Source: Gadus chalcogrammus
Taxonomy: Eukaryota; Chordata; Actinopteri; Gadiformes; Gadidae
DNA length: 64,000 bases
NCBI RefSeq assembly: GCF_026213295.1
Contig: NC_079427.1
Coordinates: 31,384,700 to 31,448,699, forward strand
Direction: 5' to 3'
The notes beneath the pieces were generated by a model. That model was not told the origin of the DNA. It was given only the letters and a program-made list of their open reading frames with translations, and made no database searches. Below are positions 1-11,911 of the stretch, one piece after another. Every line of letters starts with the position of its first letter. Position 1 is the stretch's first letter. Made by a program: the position numbers and the translations under genes.

Positions 1-342
1 GCTTTAAAAGGTAATTGCCACAAAGACAGAGAGCATGGGTCTGCAGCGGGCGCTTAGCGGAAGCCATATTAGCCGGGCCGGTCATGTGACAACATGAGAA
101 ATACTGATTGGATATATCGGCTGCGCCGATGCAACGTCACACGCACCACGGTTCCCTCGTGGGAATTGGTCAATCGGAAAGTATTTGTGACACTACGTGG
201 AAATGCGATTGACAGGTACTGAGCGGGTTACCATGACAACCACTTATCACCTTGTCTACATCTATATGCGTGGCACTGTGTGTTTGCGTTACAAAGCGGG
301 CGTCGGAAATGGTGAATCCTGCATTGATCCATGCAGCATATA

Positions 343-421
<79 letters not shown>
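1..421 (+). other. fam131a: fam131a intron 5' of the first visible exon
   Basis: This stretch precedes the first recognisable fam131a exon and should be intron. The first ~340 bases are mixed sequence with no exon, RNA gene or repeat family that I recognise. From 345 to 418 it is an almost pure GT repeat that runs directly into the splice acceptor AG at 420-421. Confidence 0.6.
345..418 (+). repeat. (GT)n microsatellite abutting a splice acceptor
   Basis: Nearly pure GT dinucleotide tract with one GG interruption. It ends two bases before the acceptor AG and takes the place of a normal polypyrimidine tract. UG repeats in RNA are known binding sites for TDP-43 and CELF-type proteins, so splicing of the next exon may respond to repeat length (inference). 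Confidence 0.95.
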
Positions 422-553
422 GCGTGGCAGAGCAGTTTGCCATAGCGGAGGCTAAGCTCAGGGCCTGGTCCTCTGTGGACGGAGACGACTCCACTGATGA
501 CTCATACGATGAAGACTTTCTGCCTGCCAACGAGCCCGCCACACAGAGCACAG
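422..553 (+). CDS. fam131a: FAM131A, penultimate coding exon
   Basis: Internal exon of 132 nt. The translation contains [20 protein letters not shown] followed by an acidic [12 protein letters not shown] stretch, which matches the conserved core of vertebrate FAM131A. FAM131B has a different residue pattern here. Boundaries are the AG acceptor at 420-421 and the GTAAC donor from 554. The exon enters with two bases of a Gly codon and leaves with the first base of a Glu codon, which is completed by the first two bases of the exon at 5743. Because 132 is a multiple of three, skipping would remove 44 residues without a frameshift. FAM131A function is essentially unknown. The exons encoding the N-terminal part lie outside the window. 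The exon sits between a (GT)n tract and an (AC)n tract, which is unusual. Confidence 0.9.
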
Positions 554-555
<2 letters not shown>

Positions 556-632
<77 letters not shown>

Positions 633-775
633 AAAAACAGTACTACACACACACACACCCACACACATACAGTTAAACGCAGTGCGCACACCACACACAT
701 ACACCCACACACACACAGTTAAACACAGTACACACACACACAGTGAAACACAGTGCACACACACATACACACACA

Positions 776-843
<68 letters not shown>

Positions 844-889
844 CACCACACACACACACACACACAACACACACAGTTAAACATAGTAC
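556..889 (+). repeat. (AC)n and CA-rich compound microsatellite
   Basis: Starts two bases after the donor GT of the fam131a exon. About 75 bp of pure AC is followed by ~250 bp of interrupted CA-rich repeats with short spacers related to AGTTAAACACAGT. It is complementary to the (GT)n tract on the other side of the exon. Long Cys/Val or Thr/His reading frames through it are artefacts. Confidence 0.95.
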
Positions 890-1366
890 ACCCACTTGGG
901 ATCACAGATTACCTTAAAACAAATTATGTATTAAACTTCAAGGAAGGTGATTTCTTGTGGTAACTGCTGCATAACTTCACATCCGACGTCATGTGCCTCA
1001 ATGGAAGGTCACACAAACAGCCTTGAATGTCAACAAAAGCAGGTTGGCACATCAGTAATGTCAGGAGCACAAAATGGCAGTGGCTAAGCCATGCCTCCAG
1101 ACCCCGGTTTGCATGCCTGACATCACACCACTGTATCACCGGTGGAACGAGGGTAAACCAGCCCAGACATACTGGTGTTCAAAGGGTGATACTGCCACAG
1201 GATTCTAATAGTGTGAATAGAATTGACCTTCTCTCAAAAAAGTCATTGAATGTCTTTTGTTCTACTACAACAAGATTCTGCTATAGCGTGTAACGGTAAC
1301 CCATAAAAGTACAGCTGGCCATACGTTTACGTGTGAACAGAAGTGACACCTTCAGACCTTATTCTG
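890..1366. other. fam131a intron, no recognised element
   Basis: Unique-looking intronic sequence. I see no exon, RNA gene or repeat family here. Confidence 0.5.
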
Positions 1367-1648
1367 TTAAAGGAGACGTATTATACCACCAGGAGTGAGT
1401 GTGATTACCCTTACAAGCCGTTTCGAAAATCTGCCCAATATGACATCACTAGTGGGCGTGTCCACCTAGATGTGTGCTGGATAGATCAGTCTACCAGCCT
1501 ACCCAGTTGACTGAAGTAAACGTTGCTCATCTATCCAGCACAGATCTAGGTGGACACGCCCACTAGTGATGTCATATGGGGCAGATTTTCAAAACGGCTT
1601 GTAAGGCTAATCACACTCACACCTGGTGGTATAATATGTGTCCTTTCA
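1367..1648. mobile_element. Fold-back MITE in fam131a intron
   Basis: Two ~118-bp inverted arms surround a ~50-bp loop. The left arm begins AAAGGAGACGTATTATACC and the right arm ends GGTATAATATGTGTCCTTT. The inner parts (CACTAGTGGGCGTGTCCACC and its complement) match almost perfectly. There is no coding capacity. It has the layout of a short non-autonomous DNA transposon; the superfamily is not determined because no clear target duplication was found. Confidence 0.8.
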
Positions 1649-2755
1649 CGTATCGAACTCAACTATTACCCCATGACCTTGTGTCGTACCACATCCGGAG
1701 TTTGTGATTGGTTAGACCTCTAATATATAAACTTCTTTCTATATTGTGATTCCAACTTATCAGGACAATTGTAAAAGTTGGCCCTTGCCTCTCAAGGCCC
1801 TATTAAATATAAATTATTCATTCTCTCTCTCTCTCTCTGTGTCTCTCTGACTCTCTCCTTCCCCCCTGTGGTCCAGATCGGTCTGTCATGGATCTTATTG
1901 TCCCAGTGCCCTAGTTTTCATGCACTTCCAACATATTTTTTGTTCCCTCACGCAATTTGATATCCCTCTTGCAATTGAATATAATTCCCCTCACTGCAGA
2001 CGGTCTCTGGCTGTGCGCTGTACCAGGGCTCTATGAACTCTCTGGATACATGCCTGTGTGCACGCTCAAATGACCGGAAGGGGGTCATTCATGCAACTTA
2101 GGAAATCCCATTGGATGGAAGCACCAGCACCCTCCGTATACCAACAAATAAACACATCAGCTCCACGTTAATGTCTCCCATCTCCCCGTCGATGACTGCA
2201 TACTTTCTGTTGGGTAAATGCCATGATGTCTGTGGGCTGGAAGAGCAAGTGTGCATTCTTTTTAAATATTGAATCCACATATTGCCTGTTTGCACCATGG
2301 AATGTCTTTACCCGAAGACATTGAATCACCAATTACCCGTTCAACATTTCAAAGAGTGTGGTTCCCTGATATGGTAATCTGATATGCTGCACTTTAACAT
2401 CTCCCGGTCTTCACGTTGCTCTCTGCAGACCAACAAGGCACATATTAACATCCAGGCCAGCGAGCTGAAACCTGATCTGAATCCAGTGCTGAGAGCCCAA
2501 AGTGCTTACTGAATGCTCTCTCCTGGATGTAAAGGCAGTTCCTTGGCTGGGATACAGTGGGTGCTCAGGCCTCAACAGTACTCTGAGCATCCTCTATAGG
2601 CTTCGGCAGTCAGGTGGTCACTCTGATACCCTCTTGGTTTGCCTATGAACTTAAAATGGCGTTTTCAAAGAATGTCTGATATTTGAGGGAGTACAGTTCA
2701 GTGTAATTTAACTAAATTTGAATTGAGAAAACTAGGAAAAAAAAGACGTCACACT
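1649..2755. other. fam131a intron with a CT tract and a dispersed repeat
   Basis: Intronic. A CT/GT-rich tract lies near 1822-1860. The interval 2085-2300 is similar to 7978-8110 (shared stretches such as AGGAAATCCCATTGGA and GCATACTTTCTGTTGGGTAA), so both are copies of one dispersed repeat in direct orientation. No exon was recognised. Confidence 0.55.
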
Positions 2756-3949
2756 CAGAGCTCTACAAAAACTTTTTTTTTCAGGAGCACTCGTGCCCCT
2801 AAGTTAAAAAATGTAGGAGCACAGGAAAAAAAAATGGGGCGTTTTTGTTAAGAACATTTATTAGCGTGCAGATATTGCACACACCAACAGCACCAACTTA
2901 CTAAAGCAAAATTAAGACCAATAAATAGACAAGATTACATTTAGGCTACACAAAACAGCACCAATTTCGGCTTCCACCGTACCAGGGTTATTGGGCTGGG
3001 ACTGGGTGCGATTTATATATAAATTGGGACAGCGAGAATGCCTAGTGGACTCGATGTGTTTCATCACAGCATTGTGTATCAGATTAGGGTTCCCCGTTCT
3101 AAACAGAGAGGAGCCTGCCATTGCCGATGGGGCTTCCTTACAAAATGTACAGACTTAGCATCATAATCTAGCCACCTGAACTCCTTCAACCAGTCGGGGG
3201 TTGAATTTGTAGACTTTATCGACTACAGTAACAGCATTAACTTTCTCCACGCAGTCTATTCATAATATTGTAATGACCACGGAAAAGGCAGTAAATGAAG
3301 TATTGATTAGACAGATTTAGATACCTAATAAACCGTTGGAACACACAAGACTGGTAACCATAGCAACGTAGGTAAACAAACCCGCTAAACCCTCCCGTAG
3401 CGCTCCCCGCGCTACGGCGATCCGGGGGCGCACAGAGCTTTTGGCCGTGATATTATCTATACAATACAGTTATATTATATTATATACTATAATATAGAGC
3501 TCGGGGAGTCGTAAACGGCAACAATCACTTTCTCCTCCATGCTGCGGTTCACCCCGGACTGCACTGCAGGGAACGGTTGGCCGGTTGAAAACTGATTGGC
3601 TGTTACGTTACGCACGTCACTCAGTGGCCACGCTGTTGAACGCTGATTGGCTGTCATCACGCGAATGTCGCGGCAAAGTTTAATATTTCAACTCGAGCAA
3701 AAGTGGCGTGCTGCAAATCCACCTGAAATCCACGTGAACGCGCTCGCCCGTGCCGGGCAAAAGTGTTGCGATGCAAATGGAATCTCTGCTTTGTATGGAA
3801 TCGTTTTGCCCCTTCGCGTTTGGTGTGAACGCACAGTAGTGCGCTGTGGAGAAGTCACTCGCACACGTGCTCCTGTTTTGTTTTTCTCGTTCGCACGCCG
3901 AAATATTCACTCGCAAATGCGAGTGAAATGGGCACACTGTAGAGCCCTG
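2756..3949. mobile_element. Non-autonomous hAT-type transposon
   Basis: Ends are CAGAGCTCTACA and TGTAGAGCCCTG, imperfect inverted repeats. They are flanked by an 8-bp duplication with one mismatch (GTCACACT at 2748-2755 and GCCACACT at 3950-3957). Eight-bp duplications with CAG-type ends are typical of hAT elements. No transposase frame is preserved. An internal stretch near 3240-3400 is also found at 49780-49940, inside another hAT-like element. Confidence 0.75.
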
Positions 3950-4257
3950 GCCACACTATTAGGGAAGTAAAGTTTGAGCGTAAACAAGCTGTTTCAAGCC
4001 CTTATTGAGGTCTCAGGTCTCCCTGGCTCAGACTTAGATTTTTCTAGCTTAGCTCACCTAAAACATGTACACATACGTAGGGTCTAAAGCATGTCTACAT
4101 CTAAAGCAAAGGGAAAAGTCGAAAAAGCATGATATCACCCCTTTAATACCGGACTGTACCGCTTCATTGTAAATTGTTTTGCTCTCTTTTGATTGGTTGA
4201 CAATCACCAAGGCTTATTGGTAGTTTAGTAGACGTTATGGAACCGAGTAAAATTAAA
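3950..4257. other. fam131a intron, no recognised element
   Basis: Intronic sequence between a hAT element and a dispersed repeat. No gene or repeat was recognised. Confidence 0.4.
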
Positions 4258-4740
4258 AATACAAAGTCCATGTTCCCCATGAAGCGGAGGTGTCTTGCCT
4301 CGCCCTAAAGGGGCTTATTTTTTGATAATGACCAGCAACGTTCTAAACATTATCCCGCTTATTATACGGCTACTTGCCAAAACGAAAAAAATTACTTCAC
4401 ACCGTGTGTCTTTTTGATCAGCAGAGAAATAATCCTCCAAGACGCTGATGGCGCTTAGCAACCGAATGCGCTGGGGTTGATAAGTTACCGGACTACTTGC
4501 GGAGTGTTACCAAAGGCGTCAATCAGGAGCAATAAATCCACTTTTCTTGACAGCGGTCATTATATGCTTAGCAACAAGTCAATTATCGTAAAATAATTAA
4601 CCAGGGGAAGTCTAGAATTCTCATGCAAGTCAACGGAGCATTCCGCAGCATTGAGAAGAGCCTTGTAAAAATATATAGAATGTTCATGGTTTAAAATGGG
4701 GCTTCCTTTAACGTGTCTGTAAATAAAGCAAACAAGTCAC
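4258..4740. repeat. Dispersed repeat family shared with 43.1 kb and 58.8-59.5 kb
   Basis: Contains segments such as GATAATGACCAGCAACGTTC, CTTGACAGCGGTCATTATA and CAGCATTGAGAAGAGCC. These recur in inverse orientation at 58786-59500 and in part at 43080-43300. It is probably a non-autonomous DNA transposon, but the ends were not resolved. Confidence 0.6.
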
Positions 4741-4764
4741 ATTGTTGTATGCAGCCTATATACA

Positions 4765-5737
4765 ATCGGAGTGTTTCCTTCATGGTCTTTGTCTTGTTTC
4801 ATTCATGGTCTTTGTCAAGTGGTTTCGTTCATGGTCTCTGTCTGGTTGTTGGTCTTTGTCTGGTTGTTTAATTTATTGTCTTTGTCTGTTTGTTTCATTC
4901 ATGGTCTTTGTCTGGTTGTTTCATTGACAGACTTTGTCTGGTTGTTTCATTGACAGACTGTCTAGTTGTTTTATTCATGGTCTTTGTGTGGTTGTTTCAT
5001 TGACAGACTTTGTCTGGTTGTTTCATTCATGGTCTCTGTCTGGTTGTTTCATTCATGGTCTGTATCTGGTTGTTTCAGTCACAGCCTTTGTCTGGTTGTT
5101 TCAGTCAAAGCCTTTGTCTGGTTGTTTCATTCATGGTCTTTGTCTGGTTGTTTCATTGACAGACTTTGTCTGGTTGTTTCATTCATGGTCTCTGTCGCGT
5201 TGTTTCATTCTCTGTCTGGTTGTTTCATTCATGGTCTGTGGTTGTTTCCTTCATGGTCCTTGTCTGGTTGTTTCATTCACAGTCTTTGTCTGGTTGTTTC
5301 ATTCACGGTCTCTGTCTGGTTGTTTCATTCATGGTTTTTGTCTGGTTGTTTCATTCATGTTCATCGTCTGTTTGTTTCCTTCATGGTCTGTGTCTGGTTG
5401 TTTCATTCATGGTCTTTGTCTGGATGTTGGTCTTTGTCTGGTTGTTTCATGGTCACTGGTTGTTGGTCTTTGTCTGGTTGTTTCATGGTCTCTGTCTGGT
5501 TGTTGGTCTTTGTCTGGTTGTGTCATGGTCTCTGTCTGGTTGTTGGTCATTGTCTGGTTGTGTCATGGTCTCTGTCTGGTTGTTGGTCATTGTCTGATTC
5601 GATTCATTCATTGTCTCTGTCTGATTGTTGTACTTTGTCTGGTTGTTTCATGGTCTGTCTGGTTGTTTCATTCATGGTCTCTGTCTGGTTGTTGGTCTTT
5701 GTCTGGTTGTTTCATGTTCTTTGTCTGGTTGTTTTGT
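4765..5737 (+). repeat. ~24-bp minisatellite in last fam131a intron
   Basis: Tandem degenerate units built on TTTGTCTGGTTGTTTCATTC with ATGGTC variants, about 40 copies, with shorter TGGTTGTTGG variants in the second half. It fills the last ~970 bp of the intron and stops five bases before the acceptor AG at 5741-5742. The GT/T-rich strand probably serves as the polypyrimidine tract. The long reading frames with WLFHSWSLSG-type repeats are tandem-repeat artefacts. Confidence 0.9.
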
Positions 5738-5742
5738 TCCAG

Positions 5743-6325
5743 AGGTCTCGTCGCCGTTCCCTCCTTACCTGAAGGACCTGATTCACAGCCAGATGTGCCA
5801 GAACCTGAGCCTCAGGGGTCTCTGCTGTGAGGGGCCCGGTGGCGGGGGCGGGGCAGAACCCTCCCCCACCTCCGACTCCCCGGACACGCTGTGCTCCAGC
5901 CTGTGCAGCCTGGACGAGCTACACCCATTGCTACGTGACCTAGGCACCTCCGGCAAACCCCATCGCCATCCCCACGGCAACGCCACCGAACTGGCCGCCA
6001 AGATCCTGTCTGTGCTGCAGGGGGGCGAGGAGCTGCTGCTGGCCCGCCTGCAGCGTGCTGCCGCCGGCCCTCCCTCGCCCGCCGGGGGCAGCGGTGGGGG
6101 GCAGGACTCCCCCTGCTACTCGGCCTCCTACTCTGAGACCTACCTGTCGCCGGGAGAGGAGGAGGAGGGTGACGATGGGCCCTGCAAGGGCTACAAGACA
6201 ACCGTGTGCCAGGTGGGGAGGAGCACCAACCCTGCCGGAGGGTGTCGGACGTGGCCTCCTCTGGGGTGGTCTCCCTGGACGAGGAAGAAGAGGAGGGCCA
6301 GGAGAGGCAGGCCAACAGCCAGTGA
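5743..6325 (+). CDS. fam131a: FAM131A, terminal coding exon with an apparent frameshift
   Basis: The acceptor AG is at 5741-5742. The exon starts with AG, completing the Glu codon from 553, so the phase is correct. Reading on gives FPPYLKDLIHSQ, then SPDTLCSSLCSLDEL, ELLLARLQ, a DSPCYSASYSETYLSPGEEEE stretch and a VSDVASSGVVSLDEEEEE tail. These occur in the same order as in vertebrate FAM131A. The tail lies in a different frame (codons from 6242, stop TGA 6323-6325) from the rest of the exon (frame of 5745). A 1-nt indel between about 6200 and 6240 therefore breaks the frame. Without a correction the frame runs through the normal tail and stops at about 6401. The cause could be an assembly error in this GC-rich stretch or a true C-terminal change. 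There are Gly/Pro-rich insertions relative to mammals. Confidence 0.88.
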
Positions 6326-8510
6326 CTCCTGGTGTCAGCTGGGAGCGACAGCTGGCCCTCACCGCTCCTCCCACTCATCTCTGTTCTTTGGTTTTCCATG
6401 ACTCGCTCCACTTCCCCCATGAATCTTGAAAACGGTCCATATTGCCTTATTTGTACAACAATTTAAAATCTCATCTTTCCAATTCTCCTGAGTTGTTCGA
6501 CCCATAACTCACTGACCCTCCTCCCCTCCAGAGCTCAAATTCTGTCCTTTGATCTTCTATCCAAAAGCTTTTTGTTTTGAGGCGTCCAAACAATCTTTTC
6601 TATGTGTGATAAAGAGCAGTGGCCTGGCTATGAAGGCCTTCAGTGAACCTGTGCACTGGACCCTGCTGATTGGCTGGCTGTTCGGGTGTACCCAGGGCTG
6701 CTGATTGGTTGGTAGGGATTGTACCTGGGGAGGAGAAATGCACTCTGGAAAGTACTTTTTTGGATTACAAGTGGACCAAGTCCAAACACTTGAATTTTGC
6801 ATGTGTCTTTTGCAAGTGCTATAACCAATGGGCTTAGCCAGAGCACAGTTTGTAACCTTCTAGGCTGTTCTGTGTGACCTTCTCAGCCCTGCTCGTGGAT
6901 GAAGCCTGTCCAACGGGCGGGCAGGTCCACACCGCATCCTGGGACCTGCCTGCCTTCCCTTTGACCCCCTTTCTTTCTTTTATTGCCAGAGACCGATAGC
7001 ATCCTTAAATGGGCATGGCTTGCTGCGTATGCCAAACTATTATATTATCCCAGTCACAACCATTATGAGCAAATGCTGGAATGTTTTCATAAGTGACGGG
7101 ACATTAGTATGTATGTCTGTATTTCAACAAAATTTAAACTATGGGGGGAGAAAGACGACAAGGCTGTGTGACAAATGACTTGAGCCGAGATGATTTGCTT
7201 TTATTGTGCTAGGTTCAAGTCATCCTGTGGTGGTGGTGGGGTTACCCAGGAGCGATGGGACCACCAGGTTCCCTAACATGGGGGTGAACTCTGTGTTGAA
7301 GACATTCAAATGGAAGCTAAACACACAACAGCTGTGACCCCATAACCAAGCAAACTGAAACATCGCTGAGAGGAGGTTCCTGACCCTTTGGTGGATGAAC
7401 AGGAAGAGAAAGAAACGCTTGAGGGCCCAGAGGTCCCTAGCCCCAGAGCAGAGGCCGGTGGTCGCATCGGAGGTTTTCTATATTTTTGTATGCGTTGTCT
7501 TGCTTTGATCTCTTTGCCTAATGCGATGTGCCAGTGTATGTGTTTTTTGCACGAAGCTAGCGTGGTGGCTGTAGTCTTCTCCTCTTTCTTCGTTATCACT
7601 GTGTGATATAGTCTACTGGGAAAAAAAAACAAACAAAACTAAATGTGAAAAAGATTTTTTTTCAAAAGCAGATACTGTGATTTGGTTGGTTATTGTCATT
7701 GTCATCCCGCCCTCCTCCATCCTACTGAGAGTGTCTGGTTTCAACTCTGATTACCACTTCCTGTCATACTGAGTACTGATGAGCTTTGCCTTTTATTTGA
7801 TACTCCCTCTTTTCTAAGACAAGGTTCCTAGGTTTCTAGACGTCTAGGTGTTCCTTAGTGTATCTTCTTGGAGGAGGCGGTGGGCGTTAAAGGGCATACT
7901 TAAAGATACAGTACATTCACGCCTCCATACTGCGCTGCCAGGAGTCCCGCCCACGAGTCCACTCCCACATCCCCTAGAGGGACTGTCATTCATGCAACTC
8001 AGGAAATCCCATTGGAGGGTCTCCCGTCTCCCCGTCGTGACTGCATACTTTCTGTTGGGTAAACGCTGCGATGTCCATTAGCTGGAAGAGAAGGCAAGTG
8101 TGCATTTAAAAAAAAGAATCACATTGTGTCTTCATATCCTGCGTTGACCCCGTTTTGTTTGTTTGGCAAAAAAAAGCCTCAATCTTTTGTGAGTGTGACT
8201 GTGTGTGCGTGCACAACTGATTCTGGTTGTTTTTTGTAAGTGCACGCGTCCTGTGCGTTTCCTACAATGTCAGCAGGCTGGTTAAGCATGCGATGTCCGC
8301 TCCTAACCCCTGTCGCAGCAGTTCCCTTTAAACTGTATGGGGTGGATAGAAATCTCATTGAGCTTTAAGCAGTGCCGTTAAGCAGTAATTAGAGATGGAA
8401 ATAAGGGAAAATAAGAATGGCTAACCATCTGACCTAAGCCACAGGGATGAAGAGGATTTCTCCCCCCCCCCCCCCCTTTTTTGTAGCAAATAAAAGTTGA
8501 GCAGCTCAAG
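6326..8510 (+). other. fam131a: Probable fam131a 3' untranslated region
   Basis: About 2.2 kb after the stop, with no long conserved frame and with the first AATAAA at 8489. It contains A-rich and T-rich runs near 7620-7670. The interval 7978-8110 is a copy of the repeat at 2085-2300. Calling it 3' UTR is inferred from position and the poly(A) signal. Confidence 0.4.
8489..8494 (+). promoter_or_regulatory. Candidate poly(A) signal of fam131a
   Basis: First canonical AATAAA after the fam131a stop codon, just after a C15/T6 homopolymer run. No transcript data support it. Confidence 0.35.
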
Positions 8511-9378
8511 TGTTTACATTAAGGTCAGCACCTAGCAGGGTCTACATCAGGAAGAGACGAGCAGTGGAGAGAGTGGGTCGTAAACTCAGGGGGAAACCAT
8601 AACGCTGTGCCTTCCATTCCTTCTGCCCTTGCATCATGCAGTTCTCTCCCTCACACATCCACCCGTCACCCCACCCATGTTTCATGAGCACGGCAGTCAC
8701 ATCAGAACATGGGAGAAATCCTCACAGCCATCTGCAGTCCAGGGTCGTAGCTGGTCATAGCGCCAAACACAAAGAGAAACAGAAAGAGAGAGACGGAGAG
8801 AAACGGAGAGAGATACACGGACAGAGACGGAGAGAGACAGAGAAACAGACAGACGGCGAGAGAGAGAGAGAGAGACAGAAACAGAGAGACGGCGAGAAAG
8901 TGAGACAGAGAAACATAGAGAGATAGAGAGAGAAAGAGACAGAGAGAGATAGACGAACAGAGACAGAGAATCAGAGAGACAGAAACAGAGAGAGAGAAAC
9001 AGACAGAACCAGAGAGAGAGAGAGACAGAAACAGAGGGTCACAGAAAGAGGGAGAGCCCACATTGGCACCTGAGCCCTGGGTGCTGCAGTATCCCATGAT
9101 GTCCTTTTCATTTTGGGGTATGATCTGCGTCACTGTCCTCTGAGTGGACAGTAAATGGCGGGCCGTGCGTGGGGAATGGAGGATGAGGTCACACGCCCCC
9201 TTGCTTCACCTGACTCGCTGCTTTGTGTTGGTCGGCCCGCTCCATCTGGTGCTTTTACCCATCTCTCTCTCTCTCCCCCCCCCCCTCTCTCTCTCTCCCT
9301 CCCCCTCTCCCTCTCTCTCTCCCTCCCCCTCTCTCTCACTCTCTCCCTCCCCCTCTCCCTCTCACTCTCTCCCTCCCC

Positions 9379-9422
<44 letters not shown>

Positions 9423-10240
9423 CCTCCCTCCGGCGCTTTGTGTGCGTTTCTGAGAGAGAAAGACGGGCACCTTGCTGTTATGGCTTTTTCATTCCCGCAG
9501 CTGTCACATATTAACTCAAACACACACATACACACACACAGCCTGGTGCTGCCTGTGGCTCGCTGTCCATCAGCACGTCACCTGTTCCAAAACGCCCCCT
9601 CCTCTCAACCTTCTGTCCTCTCAGCCCTCCCCTGTGTGCATCTCTCCCTCCTGTCTCCGAATCACCAGAGGGAGACGCTGGTCTCTCTCAACCTCTACTG
9701 ACCCAGGTGTCTTCTCCTAGGACCCCCCCCCCCCCCCCCCCCCCCTCGTCAGATTAAAGTTGCCGTAGGCAATATTCCACAGTTGGAAAGAGAGAGCAGA
9801 AAAGAGTGTAGGAGCAAGATTTTGAAACTAAATAACCCAAAAAAACTCCCTACCTTTCTCCAACATTGAGAAATGTTGCAATTCACGCTACTATAACTGA
9901 CAGTCAAGATGGATTCCCTGAAAACAAATCGGGAGGAGATAAATATGAATGGGCTTCATGAAGAGGCCGGCCAGTCAATTTGAAAAGGATGTTTCACTGA
10001 GAGGCACATTGTATTCACTGAGAGCTGACTGGCTATTTCAAAGATCCCACTCAGATCTCACCTCTTAAATCTTCCCAGCATCTATACTGGGAGGGGGTCC
10101 ATACGTTGAGTCATGGGTCGAGAGGCTCCATGGTCATGGGCCAGATGGTATGGAAGAAATTAGCCATTACTTTTTATGGTAAACTATGAGTATTATCAGG
10201 CCTATATATCATATAGATACATTAATATTGGAAAGCAGCT
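8511..10240. repeat. Intergenic simple-repeat block (GA, CT, poly-C)
   Basis: Contains a GAGA-rich tract with CAGA units (about 8765-9050), a CT/CCCTCT-rich tract (about 9262-9424), a short CA run (about 9520-9540) and a C24 homopolymer (about 9722-9745). The rest is unique-looking. Ser/Leu-rich and Arg/Glu-rich frames here are repeat artefacts; no gene was recognised. Confidence 0.8.
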
Positions 10241-10249
10241 AAATCACCT

Positions 10250-10607
10250 CTCCATAGGAGAGACTCGACACGGCGCCAGAGAGTCTGGGGTCAAGGCGTA
10301 CTGACGTCAACTCAAAGTTTAGACGAGCTGCAGATGTTGATAATATATCTTTAATGAATGCATGGCTGACCGGCCTTACCATTAAAGGAGAACTAGTATG
10401 CATTCTGTGGGCGGGCATACCCTATGGGGAATAGCTTGGTGTGAGAGAATAAAAATACAGGGATCTTATGATCGGCAGTGCTTTGTAAACTACTCTGCCT
10501 TATTGTTGCCTGTTCAACAATAAAGTCTTCTGTCATACTTGCTCCGGACTCCTCGATTCCTCATACTCTCTTATTTAGTTGAAGTGAACTCTGTTATTTT
10601 CTACCAC
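10250..10607 (+). mobile_element. Possible solo LTR
   Basis: A compact promoter/poly(A)-like layout: AATAAAAATACAGG near 10450, then ACAATAAAGTCTTC near 10518, then a T/C-rich segment ending CTACCACA at ~10607. This resembles the U3-R-U5 end of a retroviral-type LTR. The left boundary and a target duplication were not found. Confidence 0.3.
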
Positions 10608-11870
10608 AATGGCTGCTCATAGGCTGAGGCGTGTGTATCCGCTTATGTGTGTTCACACTGGAGTTGTAAGGCAGCAAAAGCGACCAACTTCCCCGTTCTG
10701 CTCCAGCTTCTCGTGTGTGATTCTAGATCCTGTGCTGTTAAAAGAGATCAGAAACAAATCGGAACACAGCGGCCTGCCGGCAGGCAACATGCATTTTGCC
10801 TAGGTGAGGGTGTGGCCCCCCTCCTTCAGCCTAGTTACTGCTTTAGAAGGCAGGCCCCGGGGTCGCCTAGCCTGGCTCCGCCCGCCTAAGTACTTCCGCT
10901 CAATTTAAATTTCCCTTCAGTACTAGGTCTGGGACTGTGGTATGTTAGGGTGTTTACTCCGTCCAAATTTTCTGCATCCAATCAGCGAACAGAGGGAGTG
11001 GCTGAGAACAATGACATTAAAGTCAGCTTTCGTTGACATACATCTTCACGCACGGTGTTTGTTTGTTTACAGCCTGCGCGCAACGTGTATTCACGGCTCC
11101 AAACATTAGGCATTGGTACAGGCAGAACCAGAGTGGCACTGGCAGATCCAAAAGTTTTAAAACTTAACAGTGCACCCCGTCTTCAAGTGAGTTAACGTTT
11201 GTCAATTCAGTAGGTCCAGACCTCTCTGTGCAAATGAAATTAAGTAAAAGAGTCCGGTAGGACCAGGCTAGGGGCCGCCTACTGCTCTCTGTGCAGTACA
11301 GGGCCCTGATGCCCCCGCAACCGCATCCAGTGCCAGGCCTCCTGTCGAGGTCCCCTTCACACCGGGCCACAGGGAATGAGAGCTGATCTCGGTTTAATGC
11401 TCGCTAGGCCACCACCACTGCGGTCATCGCTAATAAAAAGCTTTGGGGGGCCTGATTGGGTTTAGATGCATAAAAAGGGCAGTTACACCTTGGTACTCTA
11501 AAACACACACACACGCACCTGCACGCACACACATATATACACACACACAGGGCCGACGGACTGCGGGGGAAAGTGAGGCAGTCGTGGGGGGGCCCATGGC
11601 AATAAAAATAAAATAAATAAATAAAGTGTTAGGAGTCGCACACGGCCTCGTCTCTCCCCCCCCCCCCCCCCCGTCAACAATTGTTCTCTACCCCCCCCCC
11701 CCCGTCACAATTCAGCGCAGGGGGCTGGTAGGGGGAATTCGGGGGGGGGGGGGGGGGGGGGGGCCATCAGTACCTCTTGTATAGGGGCCCAGGATTTGGT
11801 GCAACGGCCCTGCACACACACAGACAGACCCCCACATGCACGCACACACACACACAGACACACCCCACAC

Positions 11871-11911
<41 letters not shown>

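Noticed and set aside
197..963. Long open frames of Cys/Val or Thr/His through GT/CA repeats (also at 11.7-12.0, 13.7-14.0, 35.5-35.9, 54.6-58.4 kb)
   Set aside because: Dinucleotide repeats leave several frames open on both strands. Composition and overlap show these are repeat artefacts, not genes.
4742..5830. 298- and 268-codon frames with WLFHSWSLSG-like repeats
   Set aside because: Two or three frames are open together because the ~24-bp minisatellite unit lacks stops. The region is intron directly before a confirmed acceptor.
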